The notes below the pieces were generated by a model that was not told the origin of the DNA, did no database searches, and was given only the letters and a program-made list of their open reading frames with translations. From positions 248,001 through 312,000 of the forward strand of contig JASNGC010000001.1 of NCBI GenBank assembly GCA_038659295.1: a DNA stretch of 64,000 nt, read 5' to 3'. This document shows positions 56,968 to 64,000 of this stretch, in pieces. Made by a program: the position numbers and the translations under genes. How positions within the stretch are numbered: the stretch's first letter is position 1; every line of letters begins with the position of its first letter. Source of the DNA: Enterocytospora artemiae (Eukaryota; Microsporidia).

Positions 56968-57534
56968 TCAGCTTTGAAAGGGTTTATTAAAGTATTTAAC
57001 TAAGGATTCGGCCTTTTGGCCCCCAATTCCAAATATTCGACCTATTTCTTTCGAGTCAGTGCTAATTAATTCTTGAAGATTCTTAAAGCTGTTTTTAAGT
57101 CTTACAATTTCTGTTTTTGTGATCTTGGGAAAACCAGACAGAAATGTATCTAGACTTGATTCTCTGTGTCTTAGCACATCGCTGGATATTGTTGTTGCAG
57201 ATTCAAATCCGTGGATATAATTTGCACATTCAGCATAATCCTTAGCAAGGACAATCGTTATAGGAATCATTCGGAACAATTCTTTCAGAGAGTTGTTCCA
57301 ATTCGGAACGTCTATGTGAATCAAAAGTATTTTTAGCCTGTAATCCTTAAGCTTATTAAGTCTTTTAAATATGTATTCTGGTTTACTAACGTAGAATCGG
57401 AGACTCAAGAATAATACAGCCGTAGTGAAGTTTATTTCGTAGTCTGCGGTAACTGATGCATCATAGTGCCAAGAAGTATTTTTAAGTTCTGAAAGTAAGG
57501 CATTGCCTTTCTGCAGCATAGAGACTTTAATCAT
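56968..57534 (-). CDS. RAD10: DNA repair protein ERCC1 / RAD10
   Basis: ERCC1 is the non-catalytic partner of the XPF nuclease that cuts 5' of lesions in nucleotide excision repair. The central domain has MLQKGNALLSELKNTSWHYD, ADYEINFTTAVLFLSLRFYVSKPEYIFKRL and LLIHIDVPNWNNSLKEL, all matching the ERCC1 family. The C-terminal pair of helix-hairpin-helix motifs (about 130-188, with LSGFPKITK and IFGIGGQKAESL) is complete. At 188 residues it is near yeast Rad10 (210). The start has ACACCCTA before the ATG. It binds XPA, also encoded here. Confidence 0.93.
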   Translation of the reverse strand: MIKVSMLQKGNALLSELKNTSWHYDASVTADYEINFTTAVLFLSLRFYVSKPEYIFKRLNKLKDYRLKILLIHIDVPNWNNSLKELFRMIPITIVLAKDYAECANYIHGFESATTISSDVLRHRESSLDTFLSGFPKITKTEIVRLKNSFKNLQELISTDSKEIGRIFGIGGQKAESLVKYFNKPFQS

Positions 57535-57644
57535 TAGGGTGTAAAAACGTTTGTCTGAAATATAAGAGGCATTGTTATAGTTTCAGAAAAAAATATACCC
57601 AGAATTCTGACTTTTCATCCATAAAATCTTTGGAAATCAGTTTA

Positions 57645-58313
57645 TTAACCTTCTAAATAAAGTTTATCAACTATTTCTTCAATATTCACCTTCAATTTGC
57701 TGCGGATGAGCCTGGTAACCTCAGCATTTATTCTGGGAACAATTGTTGAATCGACCGTGTTCGAGATCCAAATATGCCCATTTGCAGCTACTATCATGCT
57801 TGTGTTATTTCGAATCACAAATCTTGTTTTAGGGGTTGCAATATACATCATGGGGATTTTTATTAAAAATCCACCAGCTAGCTTTCCATATTTATCACTT
57901 CTTGTGTGTAAGGCTCCATTACCCCCCTTGGAAACCTTCTGGACCTCACATACTATTAAATCATCTATTGCAAAGATCTTTCGCATATCCATTTCATCAC
58001 TTTCCAACTTTCTTCTCTGAACAACACCAGGCAAATTGATAGCACTGAGATTTAGAGACACTTCACACTTGCTATTTGCATCTATTTTCCACTTTTTGTT
58101 GTAAATCTCAGTAACTCTGCCAATTATAACATCTCCAATTTCTGGCACGTACTTATAAGAATATACAGGATCGACAGTCAGAAGCTTATTGATTTGTTTC
58201 AATGTTCCATAATATGCAGACTTTACCCGTCCATCCTTGAGGCTTGTTCCGTGACCCCGAATGAATCCCTCATTATTACAGATGTCAGAGCCAGGAAACA
58301 AAATTTTCGACAT
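57645..58313 (-). CDS. RRP4: Exosome cap subunit RRP4
   Basis: An S1/KH cap protein on the RNA exosome ring. Landmarks are LFPGSDICNNEGFIRGHGT at the start, GDVIIGRVTEIYNKKWKIDANSK (S1 domain), INLPGVVQRRKLESDE, KGGNGALHTRSDKYGKL, and the KH-like end with NGHIWISN. RRP4 is favoured over RRP40 or CSL4 by the opening and the RGHGT motif. At 222 residues it is shorter than yeast (359). CCCC lies three bases before the ATG. RRP41 and SKI2 are also in this window. Confidence 0.93.
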   Translation of the reverse strand: MSKILFPGSDICNNEGFIRGHGTSLKDGRVKSAYYGTLKQINKLLTVDPVYSYKYVPEIGDVIIGRVTEIYNKKWKIDANSKCEVSLNLSAINLPGVVQRRKLESDEMDMRKIFAIDDLIVCEVQKVSKGGNGALHTRSDKYGKLAGGFLIKIPMMYIATPKTRFVIRNNTSMIVAANGHIWISNTVDSTIVPRINAEVTRLIRSKLKVNIEEIVDKLYLEG

Positions 58314-58453
58314 TCAGGGGAAGATAAAACGATTTGAGCAAAATATTTCTATTCAAGTTTAATCTCCCTATTTGAAATATGAAGCCATTTTTCAGTTGTT
58401 AATGCATTGCTGACAAATACTATTCCAATTGTTTTCAAAATTAAATTCTTTAG

Positions 58454-59980
58454 ATGAATTTTATCCAGCCTTTAATGGACGTTATCCCCCTTGGAGCAGG
58501 CCAAGAAGTTGGGAAATCATGTATAATTGTCACAATTGATGACAAAACCATCATGTTCGACTGTGGAATGCACATTGGATACAGCGACTCCAGAAAGTTC
58601 CCAGACTTTACTTATTTGAGCAAAACAGGAAACTTTAATGCTATCATTGACTGTATAATCATTTCCCACTTTCATCTGGATCATTGTGGTGCCTTACCAT
58701 ATTTTACAGAGGTCTGTGGATATTCAGGCCCCATATATATGACACATCCCACGAAAGCAACCCTACCAATTGTATTAGAAGATTACCGAAAAATTCTCAG
58801 TATGAAAAATAAGGATAATAAAATATTTACGCCCGAGCAAATTGATCTGTGCATGGAAAAAATCATTCCGCTACATATGAATGAGACATTTGTACAAGAA
58901 GGCGGCTTGGAAATTACCCCATATTATGCGGGTCACGTAATAGGAGCCGCAATGTACTATGTGAAATACAAAGGCAAGAGTGTGGTGTATACTGGAGACT
59001 TTAGTACGGCAGCAGACAAACACCTGGGCTCTGCTTGGATTGATTGTGTGCACCCAGATTTGTTAATCACCGAATCCACATATGGTAGTGTTATAAGGGA
59101 CTGTAGAAAGGCAAAGGAGAGAGAATTTTTACAGATCATCCAGCAGGTTATTGATCGTGGTGGTCAAGTGCTGATTCCAATATTTACATTTGGCAGATTT
59201 CAGGAGATTTGTATGATGATAGAGTCGTATTGGGAACGAATGGGATTAACGACTCCAATATATTTTGCAGGTGGCATGGTTGAAAAGGCAAATGAAATTT
59301 ATAAACGATTTATAAATTATACAAATCAAACTGTTAAGAACAAAATTCACGAGAGAAATGTGTTTGACTTTAAGTACACCAAGTCTTACAACAAGAAGTC
59401 GATATCTCCAAACGAGCCTGGGGTATTTTTTGCCACACCATCCATGCTTCATTCAGGAATGTCCCTAAAGCTTTTTAAAAATATATGTTCAGACCCTAAA
59501 AATGCCGTGATCTTGGCTGGATATTGTATACCAGGGACTGTTGGTGAAAAAATTCTTAATGGAATCAACAAATTAGATATCTTGGGAGATACTGTTGAAA
59601 TAAATCTGAGCATTCACAACATTTCATTTAGTGCACATGCTGATAGTTTTGGGATATTAAAAATCATCGACCAATGTAAGCCAAAAAATATTATGCTAGT
59701 TCATGGAGACAAGAGTAGAATGAGTGCATTGAAAAAGATTATTCGTGATGACTCTAATATAAATGTATTTACTCCACCCAATGGGGTTCTTATTAGGATT
59801 CCCACACTTAATATGGTTGATGTTAGAGTAAATAAAAAAATAATGGCAGAGCATTTAAAAATGAATGAGAATACCCAAGATATCAATCTAGTATTGAAGT
59901 TAAAAAATGAAGACGAACAAATTGTGGCTTTGGAATGTCAAACATGTATTCAAATGACAGATAAAGCATCTGATAAATAA
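58454..59980 (+). CDS. Metallo-beta-lactamase/beta-CASP RNA endonuclease, INTS11-like
   Basis: A zinc-dependent nuclease of the CPSF73/INTS11 family, acting on RNA 3' ends. The metal site is SHFHLDH (residues 71-77), followed by GAGQEVGKSC upstream, VVYTGDFS, and the beta-CASP part with PIFTFGRFQEI and FSAHADS. Wording is closer to INTS11 than CPSF73: CGMHIGYSDSRKFPDF, THPTKATLPIVLEDYRKI and GSAWIDCVHPDLLITESTYG. At 508 residues it is near human INTS11 (600) minus its C-terminal tail. A second ATG at 58475 is a possible alternative start. Confidence 0.88.
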   Translation: MNFIQPLMDVIPLGAGQEVGKSCIIVTIDDKTIMFDCGMHIGYSDSRKFPDFTYLSKTGNFNAIIDCIIISHFHLDHCGALPYFTEVCGYSGPIYMTHPTKATLPIVLEDYRKILSMKNKDNKIFTPEQIDLCMEKIIPLHMNETFVQEGGLEITPYYAGHVIGAAMYYVKYKGKSVVYTGDFSTAADKHLGSAWIDCVHPDLLITESTYGSVIRDCRKAKEREFLQIIQQVIDRGGQVLIPIFTFGRFQEICMMIESYWERMGLTTPIYFAGGMVEKANEIYKRFINYTNQTVKNKIHERNVFDFKYTKSYNKKSISPNEPGVFFATPSMLHSGMSLKLFKNICSDPKNAVILAGYCIPGTVGEKILNGINKLDILGDTVEINLSIHNISFSAHADSFGILKIIDQCKPKNIMLVHGDKSRMSALKKIIRDDSNINVFTPPNGVLIRIPTLNMVDVRVNKKIMAEHLKMNENTQDINLVLKLKNEDEQIVALECQTCIQMTDKASDK

Positions 59981-60200
59981 ATCTCTAAGCCTGGATCTGT
60001 ATATAAATTTATAAAAGTAGCATGTTCTTTCTTGTAGCATGATCAGTCTCTACTCGGTTAGCCATAGATTCATTGTCTTCCCTATGATAAGGTGATAATT
60101 CCTCTTCTGTTTTGATTGACCAAAATCAAAGATATTTTTGATTGGCCACAATTAAAACATGTTTGAGGCGTTTATAAAACCAAAGGTCCGCTGACTTCCA

Positions 60201-61883
60201 ATGGTAGATAGAGATATTAGGAAATTACAGCAAGGTAAAATATGCAATGAGAATTTTGATTGGAATAACCATGAGATAGAAATAGATTCAGACAATTTAA
60301 AAACGGCTGATGTTCATAAATCCTCTACAGAATCAACATTTCTTACAATTTTGGGAATTATACGACCCACATTTTGTGTTGCTTTGGTTGTAAGGATTTG
60401 GAGATATTTTTCTGGTAACAATAGCTTTATGATCAAACAGGCAGATCTGAACGACATTCTAAACATGGTCATAGTATATTTTGGATTGTTTTTATTATTG
60501 GCGCTTATTTTTACTATGATTAGCTATGGTCTGATGGTTGTGAAGCTAGACAATACTTTTGGAAAGTATAAGTCCATTGGGCAGCAGAGTGTGATACTTT
60601 TCTGGCTTTTAATTGCATTTGTAAAGTCGAAGATTGTTCTGAAGGAAGCCCTGTATTTCTATAAAACCTTCAAAATCTTGCTGAAGGCAGGAATCATCAC
60701 AACTTCTGTTTGTATTCTCGTCTCATGGCTAATGATCAACTTTGAGGATTTTTTCATAAAAAAGTCTTTAAAAGCTAAAATTCGAGAAACCGAAAAAACG
60801 GAGAAGATTCTAAGGCACATGCATAGATTTAGATATGGCTCTATAGATGACTCCTCCAGCTCTCAATCAGCCATGGGATGCAATGATATAGTGTGCATCG
60901 ATTTCTTTGGATATAATGAGACAGAGCCTGAGAATGAAGATCTAGAAAATAATAGACAATTTGGTACTGTAACTATCAAGCCACCCACATTGCCGAATAT
61001 TCAAGCCTGCCTACAATTGGCGAGGGAGTGCTTCGAAAAGGCATCAGATGGCGATAAGGAGCTAAGTTTTGAACAGTTTGCTAAAATGTTTTCAAATACA
61101 AAACAGGCCCTTAGTGCCTTTGCATACTTCGATTCTGATCAGGACAGATTTATTTCTAAAAAAGAATTTAGAGATACCACCGTGTATTTCTTCAGGGACA
61201 GAGAAGTTTTAGAACAAGCAATTCAATCTACAAAGGAGTTTGTTCTAATTATTAAGAGGATAATTTCAGTATTTGCAGCCTTGTTTTTATCAGTGGTTTA
61301 TCTTCTTTTATTCGGTGTTTCCTTGAAGGATTTAGTAGCTGTAGTTCTATCCTCAGCCCTAGCATTTAACTTTGTTGCAAGCGGTCTCTTGGCCGAAACT
61401 TATAGAAATGTTGTAATGCTTTTGAGCCATCAGTTTGATATAGGAGATGATGTAATAGTGGACAACCAGGATCTTAGGGTATTTAAGGTCGGGCTCTCAT
61501 CTACTTCCTTTATTAATGTTCACGGTGGAAAAATCAAATATTTGAATAGTGATCTATGGAAGCAAACAATTATTAATATGACGAAAGCTCCGGAAAAAAT
61601 ATTGGTCTTTTCCTTTACGCTTCCCTCTTCCGTCAACCCACCCGAGCTTGTTAGGCTGAAGCAGAAAATCCATGACTTCCTGATTAAGAAAATATTTGAT
61701 TACCACGACAATTTCCAATTGATCAGCAAGAGTTCTGGCGATACAAAAATCGATAAGCTTAACTGTTCATTGGTTTTAAAGTGTAAAGGATACAAAAATA
61801 AAGCCAAAAAATTTGTTTTACGTGTGGAATTCACATCATTCTTGCAGAAAACGCTGCAGGAGTTAGGACTGGCAGAGGAATAA
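60201..61883 (+). CDS. MscS-family mechanosensitive channel with an EF-hand
   Basis: A eukaryotic MscS-like channel of the Msy1/Msy2 type that may gate ions on membrane stretch in the ER. Hydrophobic segments lie at about 45-70, 85-115, 125-150 and 160-185, then a soluble loop with one canonical EF-hand (DSDQDRFISKKEF, about 313-325), two more hydrophobic segments (about 350-395), and the MscS beta domain (VASGLLAETYRNVV, then FDIGDDVIVDNQ). The length of 560 residues is shorter than fission yeast Msy1 (1011). The start is preceded by CTTCCA. Microsporidia are known to carry MscS proteins; this one has the eukaryotic form, not the bacterial one. Confidence 0.88.
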   Translation: MVDRDIRKLQQGKICNENFDWNNHEIEIDSDNLKTADVHKSSTESTFLTILGIIRPTFCVALVVRIWRYFSGNNSFMIKQADLNDILNMVIVYFGLFLLLALIFTMISYGLMVVKLDNTFGKYKSIGQQSVILFWLLIAFVKSKIVLKEALYFYKTFKILLKAGIITTSVCILVSWLMINFEDFFIKKSLKAKIRETEKTEKILRHMHRFRYGSIDDSSSSQSAMGCNDIVCIDFFGYNETEPENEDLENNRQFGTVTIKPPTLPNIQACLQLARECFEKASDGDKELSFEQFAKMFSNTKQALSAFAYFDSDQDRFISKKEFRDTTVYFFRDREVLEQAIQSTKEFVLIIKRIISVFAALFLSVVYLLLFGVSLKDLVAVVLSSALAFNFVASGLLAETYRNVVMLLSHQFDIGDDVIVDNQDLRVFKVGLSSTSFINVHGGKIKYLNSDLWKQTIINMTKAPEKILVFSFTLPSSVNPPELVRLKQKIHDFLIKKIFDYHDNFQLISKSSGDTKIDKLNCSLVLKCKGYKNKAKKFVLRVEFTSFLQKTLQELGLAEE

Positions 61884-61925
61884 ATAATTAATTTAATAGT
61901 GTATTTCGGCAGCAAAGCTGTATTA

Positions 61926-64000
61926 TCAGAGATATAGACTTGGCATGAAAACAATGTCCCGTTTGATCATCGAACTACTTTCACTAAATTTCCCTTCAAG
62001 ATCTGCATTTCCTATAAGAATTGACACATTTACCATTTCTCTACAACATTCGTCGAGTCTCAAGATCAATCTGACGAATGATCCTTCCTGAATTGAATGC
62101 TTTGCAACTATCGGGCCAAGACCAACTCCATTCGCCCAATCATAAACAGCTTGGGCCATTCCAAAGTTCAATGACGGGAAGCATGGTATGTTTAGCCTGT
62201 CAATGTCGGTTTGAAGCTCTATGTATGCTTGTTTAATTTCATCGAATCTTGAAGTGAATTCTTCGTCCAAGTCCTGGGAATCGGTATCCTCCTCATATAT
62301 CATGGAGCTCATCAAAGCAAGAATTTCTGGGGGAGTTAAACCTTCAAAAAAATTCCCAAATACCAATTCTGTAACAAAAACATCGTTAACTGTTCTAATT
62401 TCCGCAGCCACCCGCCCCTTAATTGTAACTGTTCCATCAACAACAAAGCCCTTCTCGACTAGAAACCTAATTCTAGCTGTGTATTCTTCCATCTGAACCA
62501 AACTTTTTTCCGAATATTTGTTTTTAATAAAGATGATCTCATTATTAATGGTATAATCAATAATTCTATCATAATAATGCCTGGAAAAACAATTACTATG
62601 AACGCAGGAAAATGTACCCAATTTTTCAAAGAACTGCTTTAAAGCCCTGCTCTTTAAAACTGAGTCAACAGATTTGACATTGTAATTAAATGAAATTTGA
62701 TCATCCTCGACATAGAATATAATATCCTCAAAGGTAATTTCGGACCTAGTAGTTTCCGAGAATACCAGTGGGCAATATTTGGAGAATTTTCCAATGTTTT
62801 TGTGAACGATGGCTTTGAGTTCATCAAACCTCCGGCCAATAAATTGATCGAAATCTAGAATTTCGTTTTTAATACTAAAAAATATACTCTTGAGACATCC
62901 CTTGGCTGGGATACATGTTATTTTATTTCCCACAATGGTCTTAACTATGCACAAGTTGTTGTCCTTTGTGATAACAGTGTCCCCTTCCTTCAAAAACAAT
63001 TTAATGAGTGTGTGATTATCGTTACATATTTTTTGGAAGTACTCTAGGAAATCTAGGCTATCTTCACAGCCAGAACACTGGAGAGTTTGATAAGTCTCTA
63101 GACTATTCAATCTAGCCATATCTGTTGAAAACCCTTTTTGTATCCCATGTTCTTTGAAACTACTCCTCATAAGATCTTCTACAGTGATATTTCCTCGGAG
63201 AGCCATTAGAATCAGCGAAAAACTTAACTTGAATTGGGATCTCAAATTAAGCGGATATCCATCTATCACCTTCTTAATGGTGGTCAAAGGAGGATTGCGC
63301 TGGTCTGCGATAATAACAGTTCCAACTTTGTCCATTCCTCTTCTTCCTGCCCTTCCACTCATCTGAATGAACTCCCCAGTTTCCAAGTATCGATAATGAG
63401 AGTTATCAATTTTTGTTAAGGATAAGAACACACAGCATTTGGCTGGCATATTAACACCCATTGCGAATGTTTCCGTGGCAATAAGGATTTTAACCAAATT
63501 TTGTGAGAAAAGAATTTCTATACATTCCTTGACAAAAGGTAGCAATGAACCATGATGCACTGCAATTCCCTTTCTCACTTGTTCTGACATTCTGCATACC
63601 TGTGGGAGATATCTATCGGCATTTGTCAAATTGCACATGGCCTCATCCAGAAATTGATCGATCTTTTTTTTCTCCATGGAGTTGGTCAAATCTAAAGCCT
63701 CCAGGCTCCTTCCATACTCTTCGCACAGTTTCTTCGAAAAAGAAAAAAATATGGCAGGCATCAATCTGCGATTTGTCACAAAATGGCCCAGATCGTTAAT
63801 TCTAAATCGCCCTCCTGGTTTGTTCTTTTTTGAATATGGAAGTAAACGATTTTTAAAATTAGTTGGTGTTGCTTCTGATTTGGGCTCCGCAATAGAGTAT
63901 ACTTCAAAATCACTGTAAATTACAAATTCTAGTGGAACTGCCCGTTTCTCCGTGGAAATAACATATATGCACCTTTCTTTAGTGCGCCCGACCCATTCGC
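61926..64000 (-). CDS. SKI2: SKI2-type RNA helicase, 5' end beyond the window
   Basis: A DExH helicase that feeds RNA to the cytoplasmic exosome. Only the C-terminal 690 or so residues are in the window. The frame stays open to the edge, and the first ATG-like position inside is a GTG. Near the edge the segment WVGRTKERCIYVIST, then KRAVPLEF, is the SKI2 form; MTR4 has different wording there. Motifs V (FAMGVNMPAK) and VI (QMSGRAGRRGMD) and the C-terminal helical DSHCT region (GLTPPEILALMSSMIYEE) are intact. The N-terminal helicase motifs lie outside. The stop is 42 bases from the convergent MscS stop. Confidence 0.88.
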   Translation of the reverse strand, partial: EWVGRTKERCIYVISTEKRAVPLEFVIYSDFEVYSIAEPKSEATPTNFKNRLLPYSKKNKPGGRFRINDLGHFVTNRRLMPAIFFSFSKKLCEEYGRSLEALDLTNSMEKKKIDQFLDEAMCNLTNADRYLPQVCRMSEQVRKGIAVHHGSLLPFVKECIEILFSQNLVKILIATETFAMGVNMPAKCCVFLSLTKIDNSHYRYLETGEFIQMSGRAGRRGMDKVGTVIIADQRNPPLTTIKKVIDGYPLNLRSQFKLSFSLILMALRGNITVEDLMRSSFKEHGIQKGFSTDMARLNSLETYQTLQCSGCEDSLDFLEYFQKICNDNHTLIKLFLKEGDTVITKDNNLCIVKTIVGNKITCIPAKGCLKSIFFSIKNEILDFDQFIGRRFDELKAIVHKNIGKFSKYCPLVFSETTRSEITFEDIIFYVEDDQISFNYNVKSVDSVLKSRALKQFFEKLGTFSCVHSNCFSRHYYDRIIDYTINNEIIFIKNKYSEKSLVQMEEYTARIRFLVEKGFVVDGTVTIKGRVAAEIRTVNDVFVTELVFGNFFEGLTPPEILALMSSMIYEEDTDSQDLDEEFTSRFDEIKQAYIELQTDIDRLNIPCFPSLNFGMAQAVYDWANGVGLGPIVAKHSIQEGSFVRLILRLDECCREMVNVSILIGNADLEGKFSESSSMIKRDIVFMPSLYL

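Noticed and set aside
1..64000. rRNA genes, CRISPR arrays, transposons, viral genes and bacterial operons
   Set aside because: None were seen: no transposase or reverse transcriptase motifs, no repeat arrays, no rRNA-like blocks, and all genes are eukaryotic and single.

Overview
This window looks like nuclear chromosomal DNA from a microsporidian, a highly reduced fungal-type parasite. It is AT-rich. It holds 45 protein genes and one tRNA gene, with no introns recognised and mostly short spacers of 50 to 500 bases. All recognisable proteins are eukaryotic and most are shorter than their yeast or human counterparts. About half of the genes have a CCC or CCCC run within about 15 bases 5' of the start ATG, a signal reported for microsporidia, and AATAAA often overlaps or closely follows stop codons. 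I cannot name the species. The gene set (exocyst Sec10, VPS53, XPA, formin, an ERF4-like subunit and a fungal-type adenylate cyclase relative) suggests a lineage less reduced than Encephalitozoon or Enterocytozoon, but that is inference.

Layout. 1-6.1 kb: a small basic protein, V-ATPase subunit B, RFC5, tRNA-Pro(TGG), an unknown membrane protein divergent from a PAP2 phosphatase, and ORC2. 6.3-17 kb: a large DH-PH-like protein, BRX1, TAF6, an ERF4-like protein, an NSUN5/RCM1 methyltransferase, a Bet1-like SNARE, XPA, UFD1 and VPS53. 17.2-29.3 kb: CK2 beta, the DNA polymerase epsilon catalytic subunit, an unknown 121-aa protein, ARP5 and importin beta. 29.5-40.5 kb: an LRR protein with a degenerate adenylate cyclase domain, a formin, a gene-poor 755-base gap, an acyltransferase, a Bos1-like SNARE, DUS1 and an L-type lectin. 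40.6-49.4 kb: SEC10, a CTD-like phosphatase, XPD/RAD3, an alpha/beta hydrolase, a PP2A-like phosphatase, ribosomal protein eL42 and a small secreted protein. 49.6-64 kb: CIA2/MIP18, a DHHC palmitoyltransferase, RRP41, a cyclin, an E1-like enzyme, ISWI, ERCC1, RRP4, an INTS11-like nuclease, an MscS channel and a SKI2-type helicase that runs off the right edge.

Several genes belong to shared pathways. XPA, XPD and ERCC1 act in nucleotide excision repair. Pol epsilon, ORC2 and RFC5 act in replication. RRP4, RRP41 and SKI2 act in exosome-linked RNA decay. The Bet1-like and Bos1-like SNAREs, lectin, VPS53 and SEC10 act in the secretory and endosomal route. The ERF4-like protein and the DHHC enzyme may form one palmitoyltransferase.

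The most unusual locus is 29505-32228. It keeps the layout of a fungal adenylate cyclase (LRR, a possible phosphatase-like region, and a C-terminal cyclase fold), but the catalytic residues appear to be replaced. Many starts below were moved from TTG or GTG to the first ATG, often supported by the upstream CCC motif.
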